Positions 1 through 7,320 of a stretch of DNA of 64,000 bases are shown here, piece by piece. Both the position numbers and the translations under genes were made by a program. Origin of the DNA: CAZCFB01 sp964511535 (GTDB lineage: Bacteria; Myxococcota_A; Polyangia; GCA-2747355; CAZCFB01); assembly GCA_964511535.1 (NCBI GenBank), contig CAZEFW010000017.1:17542-81541 (forward strand), written 5' to 3'. The number at the start of each line of letters is the position of its first letter. The first letter of the stretch is position 1. The notes under the pieces were generated by a model. That model had not been told where the DNA came from. It worked only from the letters and a program-made list of their open reading frames with translations, and made no database searches.

Positions 1-1536
1 ACAGGGTGGCCCCGGGCCATGGGCACCTACCAGTCCGGGCAGTACGTGCTGGCGCCGCGGGACGGGGTGGCCCTGGCCGATCTGGACGGGGACAAGAAGC
101 TGGACATCGTCGCCTCGTCCGGGGGCAAGGTCTACGCCTGGTCCGCGGCCGGCAAGGCCCTGGCGGGCTGGCCGGTGACGGTGCAGGGCACCGCCCAGGC
201 GCCGCCCGCGGTGGGGGACGTGGACGGCGACGGCGACCTCGAGGTGGTGCAGGTGTGCCGCAGCCTGAAGTACTCGGAGACCTCCTGGGTAAACGTGATC
301 CACCATGACGGCAAGGCAGCCAAGGGGTGGCCGGTGAGCTTCAGCACCATGGTCTTTTTGCCGGTGAACCTGGCTGACCTGAACGGCGACGGCGCCCTGG
401 ACCTGCTGGTGCAGGTGAGCAAGTGGCCGCCCGGCGGCACCATCAAGGTGCTGGGCGGGGACGGCAAGCCGATGGGGCAGTGGGACCGGGACCTGGGGGA
501 GCTGCCCATCGCCCCGCCGTCGGTGGGGGACGTCAACGGGGACGGCTTGCTCGAGGTGCTTCACACCACGCGCAAGCGGATCATTCTGCGCAAGGGCACC
601 GGGCCGGACTATTTTGGCGGCCTCGTGACGTTCCAGCCTGGCAAGGCGAGCCGATTCGCTGGCGGGGCGCTGCTGCTGGACTTGCACCCAACGGGCCCGG
701 GGACAGACATCGTCTCGGTGGTCACCGACGACGGCAGCAAGGGCGAGGCCAAGGTGCTGGTGCACGCCGCCGCGGCCAAGGCCGGCTCCCTGCTGAGCAC
801 CATCACCCTGGCCTCGTCCGGCGCCGCCGGGGTGCTCGGCCCGGTGAGCGGAGATGTGGACGGCGACGGCGACCGGGAGCTGGTGGTGGGCCTGCGCGGC
901 CTCGGGTTCTACGTGGTGGACCGCAGCGGCAAGGTGGTGCACGGCCCCATCAAGCCGCTCAAGGACCCGCAGACCGCCCCGGTGCTGGTGGACCTGGACG
1001 GCGATGGCGACCTGGAGCTGCTGTGCGACAACAACTCCACGGAGCAGGGCACGGGCAATGGGTACCTCGAGGCGTACCACGCCGACGGCAAGGCGGTGGC
1101 CGGGTTCCCGCTGCGCCCCAAGGGCAGCACCATGGTGAACAACGCGGCCGTGGCCGACGTGGACGGAGACGGCAAGCTGGAGCTGGCCCTGGTAACCACC
1201 AACCTGACCAAGCCGTTCGAGGCGTGGGTCAACCTCTACGAGCTGCCCAAGGCGAAGGCGGCCAAGGGCGCCTGGCCCATGTACGGCAACGACAGCCGGC
1301 GCTCCTTCTGCGCCGGGTGCCCGGCGGCGAGCAGCAAGAAGTGGCCGCCCGACCTCGGGGTGCCGGACCTGGGCGCCCCGGACATGGGCGCGCCTGACAG
1401 CGGGGCGGACGCCGCGGCGCCGGCGCCGGACGGCAGCGGTGACAGCGGGTGCGCGCTGGCGGGGCGAGGTGCGGGCGGCGCCTGGCTGCTGTCGCTGTTG
1501 CTGATCGGGGGGGCGGCGCGCAGGAGGCGACAATGA
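1..1536 (+). CDS. VCBS/FG-GAP repeat surface protein with MYXO-CTERM-like tail (5' partial)
   Basis: The reading frame is open from base 1, and the residues before the first ATG (base 19) continue the repeat pattern (TGWPRAMG, compare GWPVTVQG further on), so the true start lies left of the window. Seven Asp-rich calcium-loop motifs are visible, among them ADLDGDKKLDIV, GDVDGDGDLEVV, ADLNGDGALDLL and ADVDGDGKLELAL. They are typical of VCBS/FG-GAP blades in secreted beta-propellers. A PDLG/PDMG/PDSG spacer follows, then a C-terminal Cys (DSGCALAG), a hydrophobic stretch and RRRRQ, matching the MYXO-CTERM sorting tail. It is probably an outer-surface protein processed by a myxosortase. The ligand is unknown. 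Its stop overlaps the next start (ATGA), suggesting translational coupling. Confidence 0.88.
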   Translation, partial: TGWPRAMGTYQSGQYVLAPRDGVALADLDGDKKLDIVASSGGKVYAWSAAGKALAGWPVTVQGTAQAPPAVGDVDGDGDLEVVQVCRSLKYSETSWVNVIHHDGKAAKGWPVSFSTMVFLPVNLADLNGDGALDLLVQVSKWPPGGTIKVLGGDGKPMGQWDRDLGELPIAPPSVGDVNGDGLLEVLHTTRKRIILRKGTGPDYFGGLVTFQPGKASRFAGGALLLDLHPTGPGTDIVSVVTDDGSKGEAKVLVHAAAAKAGSLLSTITLASSGAAGVLGPVSGDVDGDGDRELVVGLRGLGFYVVDRSGKVVHGPIKPLKDPQTAPVLVDLDGDGDLELLCDNNSTEQGTGNGYLEAYHADGKAVAGFPLRPKGSTMVNNAAVADVDGDGKLELALVTTNLTKPFEAWVNLYELPKAKAAKGAWPMYGNDSRRSFCAGCPAASSKKWPPDLGVPDLGAPDMGAPDSGADAAAPAPDGSGDSGCALAGRGAGGAWLLSLLLIGGAARRRRQ

Positions 1537-2786
1537 GCACGGGGGGTGGGCCGGCAGGGAGCGGAGCGGGCGGCAGGGGCGACGCCCGGCAGGACGCGGG
1601 CGTGCACGCGCTGTCAGGGCCGAGGACGTTTTCCCACATGACGCGAGAGGAGATCGAGGCCCTGGCCGGCTTCCGCCGGCGCAAGGAGCTGCTCGGCTCG
1701 GAGGTATATGAGCGGCTCGCCGGGAAGCTGTTCGAGGTGACCTACGGGTTGATCCACCGACCGGCTGCCGCGCCGCCGCCGCCGCCGTGTAACCGAGACA
1801 TCGTGCGCGTGGCGACCTGGAACATCGAGCGGGGCATCGAGCTGGACGGCATCCTGCCCTACCTCGGCAGCCACGAGGAGCTGCTCACCGCTGACATCCT
1901 GATGCTCAACGAGGTGGACCTCGGCATGGCACGGTCGGGCAACCGCGACGTGGCGGCAGAGATCGCCGACCTGCTCGGGTTCAACATGGTGTACGGCAAC
2001 TCGTACCTCTGCCTCGACGAGGGCGACACCCGTGACGGGCAGTTCGCCACCGAGCCGAACAGGGAGAGCCTGCACGGCAACGCCATCCTCTCGCGGCACC
2101 CCATCGTGCGGGCCGAGGATGTATCCATCACCGTGAGCAAGGACAAGTACCACAGCGGCGACCGGCGGCTGGGGCACAAGAAGGCGCTCTGGGCCGAGAT
2201 CCAGACGCACCTGGGGCCGCTGCCGGTGTTCTCCGTGCACCTGGACGTCATCTGCCATGTGCAGACCCGCGCCGCGGAGATGGAGGACGTGCTGCAGAAA
2301 GTGAAGCAGCGCGGGCTGGGCGACCGGGTGCTGCTCGGGGGCGACCTCAACACCTCCACCTACGACGTGGAGAACATCCCGCGGCTGATGTGGAACCTGA
2401 CCCAGAAGCTGTTCCGCGGCGGGTTTCGCCACGGCATCTACCACTACATGCACCCCTACGAGCTGTACGAGAAGCCGATCTTCGACGCGCTGGAGCGGCA
2501 CGGGTTCGAGTGGCGCACGTTCAACGCCATGGATCAGGAGACCTCGCGCTACGAGGTGGGGGAGTTTGAGAGTGAGAGCAAGGTGCGCGACTTCCTGCCG
2601 CAGTTCGCGGTGGACACGCTCAAGTACAAGCTGCGGCCCTGGGGCGGCGTGGCCCCGCTGAAGCTGGACTGGTTCGCCGGCCGGGGGCTGCAGCCAGAGA
2701 ACCCGCGGGTGTTCCACCGGCCCCGCTGGAACGGACGAAGCCTCTCGGACCACGACCCCGTGGCCGTGGACATCCGCTTCAAATAA
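1533..2786 (+). CDS. endonuclease/exonuclease/phosphatase (EEP) family protein
   Basis: 417 residues. EEP-fold hallmarks appear in order: VATWNIERG (Asn), DILMLNEVD (Glu metal ligand), GNAILSRHPI, GGDLNTSTYD (Asp/Asn) and SLSDHDPVAVDI (terminal Asp-His). These residues bind the divalent metal and cleave a phosphodiester or phosphate ester. The substrate (DNA, RNA, phosphoinositide or sphingomyelin) cannot be decided. The chosen start has an AGGAGG six bases upstream and overlaps the stop of the preceding gene as ATGA. No signal peptide is visible, so a cytoplasmic location is likely, although a Met at about 1638 is a possible shorter start. Coupling to a surface protein gene is unusual and may only reflect compact packing. 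Confidence 0.85.
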   Translation: MSTGGGPAGSGAGGRGDARQDAGVHALSGPRTFSHMTREEIEALAGFRRRKELLGSEVYERLAGKLFEVTYGLIHRPAAAPPPPPCNRDIVRVATWNIERGIELDGILPYLGSHEELLTADILMLNEVDLGMARSGNRDVAAEIADLLGFNMVYGNSYLCLDEGDTRDGQFATEPNRESLHGNAILSRHPIVRAEDVSITVSKDKYHSGDRRLGHKKALWAEIQTHLGPLPVFSVHLDVICHVQTRAAEMEDVLQKVKQRGLGDRVLLGGDLNTSTYDVENIPRLMWNLTQKLFRGGFRHGIYHYMHPYELYEKPIFDALERHGFEWRTFNAMDQETSRYEVGEFESESKVRDFLPQFAVDTLKYKLRPWGGVAPLKLDWFAGRGLQPENPRVFHRPRWNGRSLSDHDPVAVDIRFK

Positions 2787-2789
2787 AAA

Positions 2790-2824
2790 TGTCATATGGT
2801 GGGGTCAGACCCCCCTACTTGACA
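2790..2824 (+). repeat. 35-bp palindromic repeat, copy 1
   Basis: Begins TGTCA and ends TGACA, with a central GGGGTCAGACCCC that is palindromic apart from its middle base. It lies directly after the EEP stop codon. It differs from copy 2 at three positions. The shape resembles REP-type elements mobilised by RAYT transposases; that assignment is inference, and no transposase gene is in the window. Confidence 0.75.
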
Positions 2825-2848
2825 TTTTCCCGTGGGCTGCTCCAAAAG

Positions 2849-2883
2849 TGTCAAGTGGTGGGGTCTGACCCCCCTACTTGACA
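2849..2883 (+). repeat. 35-bp palindromic repeat, copy 2
   Basis: Same orientation as copy 1 at a 59-bp period. The outer arms TGTCAAGT and ACTTGACA are perfect inverted repeats around GGGGTCTGACCCC. Folded RNA or single-stranded DNA would form a stable hairpin, so the pair could also act as a terminator-like block between the EEP gene and the next one. Confidence 0.75.
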
Positions 2884-2934
2884 TTTTTGATGGTGCTAAG
2901 CTGCGGGTATTACGTGCGACAGCGAGGTGAGGTG

Positions 2935-3837
2935 ATGAATCTGCGATGCGGCGCTCTGGCGCTTGCCCTGGTGGTTATGATCTGCGCGGCGACCGAGGCC
3001 AGCGGCGCGCCCACAACCCTGAAGAACGACACCTATACGGGAGGCTCCATCTCTGCGGGTCTGCAGAACGGGTTCTCTGCGGGCGAATCATTCGCCGCGC
3101 TGTTCACGCCGCCGTCCTACCCGTTCACCGTGAACAAGATCCAGGCGCTCATCGCTGACAAGACCGCCGGCTCGGTCAACAGCAAGGAGTACACCCTGTT
3201 GATCTACCAGGACACGCCGGGCTCCAAGGCGCCGGGCGCCAAGCTGCTCGACCTGGCCACCTACTTGACGCCTTCCCAGTCGAAGCTGCAGGAGATCGAC
3301 GTCACCAAGCACAACATCGTCATCACCAAGGGGGACATCCGCGTCCAGTTCCGCCAGCTGCACACGGGGGCGCCGAGCATCGTGCGGGACAACGGCCCGC
3401 GCAAGGCCAAGCGCAACCTCATTCACGGCAAGATCGGCGGGCCCATGGCCTGGCACTGGGTGGAGGACCTCACCAAGGTGGGCATGAACATCAAGGGCAA
3501 CTGGATCATCCGGGTGGTCAGCGGCTCGGGCGGCACCCCGGCCGACGCCGGCCCCACCCCCGAGGGAGGCGCCCCGGCCAGCGACAGCGCCGCGGCCGCC
3601 GTGGACGGCGCCTCCGCCGCGGCTGACAAGGGGGCCGTGGGCGGCATGGGCTCCGAGGGGCAGCCCTGCTACCCCAACAGCACCTGCAACGCCGGGCTCA
3701 CCTGCCTGTCCAAGCTCTGCGTGGTCGCGCCCGAACCGGACGACGGCTGCTCGGTGGGCAGCGCCCCCGGCCCCGCCCCTGCCGCCGCGCTGCTGCTGCT
3801 GTCGCTGCTGCTCGTCGCCCGCCGACGCCGCGGCTAA
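2935..3837 (+). CDS. secreted protein with MYXO-CTERM-like tail
   Basis: 300 residues from an ATG preceded by a purine-rich GCGAGGTGAGGTG. A signal peptide is clear (MNLRCGALALALVVMICAAT, cleavage near ASG-A at about residue 24). Residues 25-200 look like a beta-sandwich domain (GAPTTLKNDTYTGG, FAALFTPPSYPFTVNKIQ) of unknown function, of a kind common in myxobacterial secretomes. A Gly/Ala/Pro spacer and a Cys-containing stretch (CYPNSTCNAGLTCLSKLC) follow, then DDGCSVGS, a Leu/Ala-rich helix and ARRRRG. The tail matches the MYXO-CTERM pattern, so surface anchoring after processing is likely. No catalytic motif was recognised. Confidence 0.83.
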   Translation: MNLRCGALALALVVMICAATEASGAPTTLKNDTYTGGSISAGLQNGFSAGESFAALFTPPSYPFTVNKIQALIADKTAGSVNSKEYTLLIYQDTPGSKAPGAKLLDLATYLTPSQSKLQEIDVTKHNIVITKGDIRVQFRQLHTGAPSIVRDNGPRKAKRNLIHGKIGGPMAWHWVEDLTKVGMNIKGNWIIRVVSGSGGTPADAGPTPEGGAPASDSAAAAVDGASAAADKGAVGGMGSEGQPCYPNSTCNAGLTCLSKLCVVAPEPDDGCSVGSAPGPAPAAALLLLSLLLVARRRRG

Positions 3838-3850
3838 GACGCCGCCGCCC

Positions 3851-4720
3851 TCACAGCCCCCGCATGAACTCCGGCTTCAGCGGCACCGAACCGTTGAGCG
3901 CCGCCTCGATGAGCTCCAACATCTCCCCGCGGCGCTCGGGGAGCTTGCCCCGCAGCGGCAGGTAGTTGCTGGCGTGGTTGCATGAGAAGTAGGTGGCGCA
4001 CTCCAGGCCCATCAGGAACTCCCGGATCTCCACCAGCGACTCCTCGGGATCGGGCAGCGCCACCTCGCCGCGGGAGATCGCCTCGAACAGCGGCGAGCCA
4101 GGCACCGGGGTGTAGGTGAGCAGGGCGGTGAAGGCCGGCGCCATACGGTTGATCTCCGCGGCCGAGGCACGGGCGTGCTCCATACTCCGCTCGCGTCCGC
4201 CCAGGCCGATGAGCACCATGACGCTCACCGATATGCCGGCCTCCTGCGCCCGCAGCACGGCGGCCGTGATCTCGTCCGGCGTGGCGCCCTTGTCCACCCG
4301 CCGCAGCGTCTCGGCGTCACCGCTCTCGAGCCCCATGTAGAGCAGGCGCAGCTTGCGCTGGCTCAGGCGCCGCAGCGCCTCGGGGCTCTTGCGCAGCACG
4401 TCCCTGGCGTTGGCGTACGCCGACACCCGCTGCAGCCGCGGGAAGGCGCTGTTGATCGGCTCCAGCAGCGCCTCCAGCCTGCGGGGCGACAGGCACATGG
4501 CGTCGCCGTCGGCCAGGAACACCCGCCTCGCGCTGTCCCCCATCACGGCCCGGGCCTGGGCGATGTCAGCCGCCACCTCGGCCTGAGGCCGCGGCCGGAA
4601 GCGCTTGGCGCGGTACATGCTGCAGAAGGTGCAGCGGTTGTGCGAGCAACCGAGGGTGACCTGGAAGATGAGGGACTCTGCCTCCGACGGAGGCCTGAAC
4701 AGGGGCATGTCGTACTGCAT
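3851..4720 (-). CDS. radical SAM protein
   Basis: 289 residues. The iron-sulfur site is GCSHNRCTFCSMY, with Cys at 25, 30 and 33 (CX4CX2C spacing instead of the classic CX3CX2C). An SAM-barrel pattern follows: VFLADGDAMCL, LLYMGLESGD and VMVLIGLGG. The family is widespread in anaerobes and usually annotated only as radical SAM; its reaction is unknown to me. It is the last gene of a minus-strand run with GbsR-type regulator, polyprenyl synthase and menA, 13 bases after menA. A role in quinone or isoprenoid modification is possible but rests only on this context. No clear Shine-Dalgarno sequence is seen; Met5 is an alternative start. Confidence 0.85.
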   Translation of the reverse strand: MQYDMPLFRPPSEAESLIFQVTLGCSHNRCTFCSMYRAKRFRPRPQAEVAADIAQARAVMGDSARRVFLADGDAMCLSPRRLEALLEPINSAFPRLQRVSAYANARDVLRKSPEALRRLSQRKLRLLYMGLESGDAETLRRVDKGATPDEITAAVLRAQEAGISVSVMVLIGLGGRERSMEHARASAAEINRMAPAFTALLTYTPVPGSPLFEAISRGEVALPDPEESLVEIREFLMGLECATYFSCNHASNYLPLRGKLPERRGEMLELIEAALNGSVPLKPEFMRGL

Positions 4721-4733
4721 GAGACAGAGAGTA

Positions 4734-5627
4734 CTACCCGATGAACAGGCCCACCACCAGCAGCGCGCCGAACAGCAGGTGGAGCTGGGCGGTGCGCTCC
4801 ACCAACGCCTCGGGGAACGCGCGGGGCCGCGCCCGCAGCACCGCCAGGCACAGCTTCAGCGCCAGGGGCAAGGTGACCAGCGCCAGCAGGCACCAAAACG
4901 GCAGCAGCCCGAAGGCGGCCAGCGCCGGCACCGAGAGGTAAGTCCCGCCCACCAGCGCCGCATACTCGGCCTTGCCCGCTCGCAGCCCCAGCAGGTTGGC
5001 CAGGGTGCGCACGCCGCGCTGACGGTCGTCGTCCAGGTCGCGCACGTTGTTGGCGCACAGCACGGCGGTGACCAGCAGCCCCACGGGCACGCTGGCAGCC
5101 CAGATCCCGGCCGGCAGCTGACCGGTGGCGGCCAGCGCCGCGCCGGCGGCCATGAGCGGCCCCATCATTGCGAACACCAGCGGCTCGCCCAGGGCGCGGT
5201 ACTTCAGCATCAGCGGCGGCGCGGTGTAGAAGTAGCCGCCCGCGATGCCCGCGGCGCCGATGGCCAGCAGCTGCCAGCCGGTGGCCCAGACCAGCACCGC
5301 CCCCAGCGCTGCGCTGGCGGCGAAGGCGGCCAGGGCCGCCGCCCGCACCTGCCCTGCCCCCAGCTCGCCAGCCACGATGACCCCGGAGCCGCCGAGGGTA
5401 TCAACGGTGTCCACGCCCCGCTCGAAGTCCACCGCGTCGTTGATCAGGTTGGTGGCGATGTGCACCAGCAGCCCGGCTGCCAGCAGCAGGGGCAACCGCC
5501 ACAGGCCCAGCGCCGCGCCCTGCCAGTGGGCATAGGCGATGCCAAACAGCAGCGGCACCACCGACGCCGGCAAAGAGTATGCGCGGATGGCCTTGAACCA
5601 GCTCCCGAGGTCACGCGTCTTCGACAT
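4734..5627 (-). CDS. menA: 1,4-dihydroxy-2-naphthoate polyprenyltransferase
   Basis: 297 residues of the UbiA membrane prenyltransferase superfamily. The first Asp-rich motif is NDAVDFERGVD (residues 63-73) and the second is NNVRDLDDDRQRGVRT (near 195-210). Both bind the Mg-diphosphate of the prenyl donor. Several hydrophobic segments fit the usual nine-helix bundle. TLGGSG after the first motif is typical of MenA. It attaches the polyprenyl tail to DHNA in menaquinone synthesis. The ATG follows AGAGGAGGA; an in-frame GTG seven codons upstream overlaps the preceding stop but lies 5' of the ribosome binding site and is unlikely. The prenyl donor is probably made by the adjacent synthase. Confidence 0.92.
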   Translation of the reverse strand: MSKTRDLGSWFKAIRAYSLPASVVPLLFGIAYAHWQGAALGLWRLPLLLAAGLLVHIATNLINDAVDFERGVDTVDTLGGSGVIVAGELGAGQVRAAALAAFAASAALGAVLVWATGWQLLAIGAAGIAGGYFYTAPPLMLKYRALGEPLVFAMMGPLMAAGAALAATGQLPAGIWAASVPVGLLVTAVLCANNVRDLDDDRQRGVRTLANLLGLRAGKAEYAALVGGTYLSVPALAAFGLLPFWCLLALVTLPLALKLCLAVLRARPRAFPEALVERTAQLHLLFGALLVVGLFIG

Positions 5628-5648
5628 GGTTCGTCCTCCTCTGTTCAC
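5625..5648 (-). promoter_or_regulatory. strong ribosome-binding block before menA
   Basis: Reads GTGAACAGAGGAGGA, then ACCATG at the menA start on the minus strand. It matches 22 of 24 bases with the block before the Cys-rich lipoprotein gene at 60471-60494. It contains the end of the polyprenyl synthase gene and decides the menA start. Confidence 0.7.
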
Positions 5649-6655
5649 GCCCGGCGCTGCAGCGAGCGCCGGGCCATGGATGCCAGGTAATCAGTCCACG
5701 CCGAGGCGGGCAGCCGCTCCAGCGCGGCGCACGCCTGGTGCACGAGCCCCTCGGCCATCTGTCGCGTCCGGTCGAGGGCGCCCAGCTCCATCACCCGAGC
5801 CGTGACCTGCGCCAGGATGTGAGGCTGCGCCTCGGGCGCGGCGCGCCAGCAGCGCTGGACCTCCAGGGCCAGGCCAGGGTCCCGGTCCAGCGCCAGCCGC
5901 AACGGTACCGTCACCTTGCCGGCCAGCAGGTCCTGCCCGCCGGTGGGCTTGCCCACCTCTGCCTCGTCGCCGGTCCAGTCGAGCAGGTCATCCACCAGCT
6001 GGAACGCCTCGCCCACGCACCGGCCGAAGCGAGCGGCGCCCTCCACCCGGGAAGGGGCCGCCTGCGCCAGGCGCGCGCCCACCTCGGCGGAGTAGGCGAT
6101 GAGCGAGGCGGTCTTGAGCTGGCTGATCTCCCGCAGCGTCTCCAGGGAGGTCCCGTGGCGGCCGCGCTGCTCCGCCTCCAGCACCTGCCCCCTGGACATG
6201 GCCGCCACCGCCCCGGCCGCCGCCTGCACCAGCCCCACCTGGCCTGCGGCGGCCAGCGCCTGCAGGGCCTCGGCCATGAGCAGATCGCCGGCCATCACCG
6301 CGGCCCCGGGATCGAACAGGCGGTGCACCGCGTCCACGCCCCTGCGCGACGCGGCGCCGTCCACCAGGTCATCGTGCAGCAGCGACGCGGTGTGGATCAG
6401 CTCGGAGCTGATGATGCAGGCGCCATGGCCCGCCGGGTCAACGCCCAGGGCGCGCATAACCGCGCATGAGAGCAGCGGCCGCGCGCGCTTTCCGCCGGCG
6501 CGCACGAGGTGAGCCGCCGCGCCGGAGATACGGCCCGTGAAGCGGCCCAGCGCCCCGTCGAGGCAGGCGTCGATCATCTGCCGGTCCGTGGCGATCTCGG
6601 CGGCGATGGAGCCGACCTGTTCGGGGAGCGCGCTCATGGCACTAGATGAGCTCAC
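5645..6655 (-). CDS. polyprenyl diphosphate synthase
   Basis: 336 residues of the trans-isoprenyl diphosphate synthase family. The first Asp-rich motif is LLHDDLVDGA (Asp95, Asp96, Asp99) and the second is QLVDDLLDW (Asp222, Asp223, Asp226); GGKRARP near residue 55 binds diphosphate. Residues just before the first motif are small (HTAS), which in known enzymes permits a long product, so it probably makes the C35-C45 tail for menaquinone. The proposed GTG start overlaps the stop of the upstream regulator gene (GTGA), supporting coupling; an ATG six codons in is the alternative. Heptaprenyl versus octaprenyl product cannot be read from the sequence. Confidence 0.9.
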   Translation of the reverse strand: MSSSSAMSALPEQVGSIAAEIATDRQMIDACLDGALGRFTGRISGAAAHLVRAGGKRARPLLSCAVMRALGVDPAGHGACIISSELIHTASLLHDDLVDGAASRRGVDAVHRLFDPGAAVMAGDLLMAEALQALAAAGQVGLVQAAAGAVAAMSRGQVLEAEQRGRHGTSLETLREISQLKTASLIAYSAEVGARLAQAAPSRVEGAARFGRCVGEAFQLVDDLLDWTGDEAEVGKPTGGQDLLAGKVTVPLRLALDRDPGLALEVQRCWRAAPEAQPHILAQVTARVMELGALDRTRQMAEGLVHQACAALERLPASAWTDYLASMARRSLQRRA

Positions 6656-7251
6656 AGGAAGGGCAGCTTGCGCCGGATCTGCGTCAGCCGCATGGCCTGC
6701 TTGAGCGGCTTGACGTCCAGGGACGCGGACAGCAGCAGCGCGTCCAGAAATACCAGCGCGGCCTGGGCCAGGGTTCGCAGGGCCGAGATGCGCGAGCCGA
6801 TGTACGCGGCCCGGCCTCCGTCCCGTCCCGCCCCCTCGGCCTCGGCGGCCTGCACCAGAGCGTCCATGAGCGCCACGGTCTCCTCCACCATGCGCCGCTC
6901 ACGCTCCCGCAGCACCCGGGTGACGCTCTTCCAGACGTCCGGGTCCTCTGCGTAGAACCACGCCTTGGAGGGAGGCTCCTTGGACCGGTGCACCACGCCC
7001 CATCGCATCAGCTCGTTGAGGGTCTGGGACAGCAGCCCGCTCGACATGCCCAGAGCGGCGCCGATCTCGGCGGCGGTCAGGTGACCGTCGGTGAGGTAGA
7101 GCAGGGTCCAGACCCGTCCCGTATGAGGGCTGAACCCCCAGAACTTGATCAGCTCTCCCATGCGGTCGGCCAGCCGCCGGATCACCTGGTCCAGCACCTG
7201 GACCTTTCCCGCGTCTCGCCCCTCGCTGGCCAGCGCCAGGCTGTGTCTCAT
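6652..7251 (-). CDS. GbsR/MarR-type winged-helix regulator
   Basis: 199 residues. The core HTGRVWTLLYL, LTAAEIGAALGMSSGLLSQT and LNELMRWGVVHRS is a winged helix-turn-helix of the GbsR branch of MarR proteins, followed by a helical dimerisation region (LRERERRMVEETVALMDAL). The ATG has GGAGG four bases upstream; an upstream in-frame start at 7317 would overlap the operator region and lacks such a site. It is the first gene of the operon leading to polyprenyl synthase and menA, and is divergent from the LarA-family gene. The large palindrome just upstream is the obvious candidate for autoregulation. The effector molecule is unknown. Confidence 0.85.
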   Translation of the reverse strand: MRHSLALASEGRDAGKVQVLDQVIRRLADRMGELIKFWGFSPHTGRVWTLLYLTDGHLTAAEIGAALGMSSGLLSQTLNELMRWGVVHRSKEPPSKAWFYAEDPDVWKSVTRVLRERERRMVEETVALMDALVQAAEAEGAGRDGGRAAYIGSRISALRTLAQAALVFLDALLLSASLDVKPLKQAMRLTQIRRKLPFL

Positions 7252-7260
7252 GCATCCTCC

Positions 7261-7296
7261 TTTTTCAATTTTCATAATTATCTGAAAGTTGAAAAA
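7261..7296. promoter_or_regulatory. AT-rich inverted repeat, probable GbsR/MarR operator
   Basis: Arms TTTTTCAATTTTCA (7261-7274) and TGAAAGTTGAAAAA (7283-7296) are inverted repeats with one mismatch in 14, separated by eight bases. It stands out as AT-rich in very GC-rich DNA and sits between the divergent starts of the regulator (7251) and the LarA-family gene (7321). It could control both. Binding by the adjacent regulator is inference. Confidence 0.7.
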
Positions 7297-7320
7297 ATCA
7301 ACCCCTGATATGCTCACAAC

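Noticed and set aside
2787..2934. A complete insertion sequence around the palindromic repeats
   Set aside because: No transposase ORF fits in the 148-bp gap; only the repeat pair is supported.
7289..7314. A sigma-70 promoter TTGAAA ... TATGCT for the LarA-family gene
   Set aside because: The spacer would be only 14 bp, too short to call.
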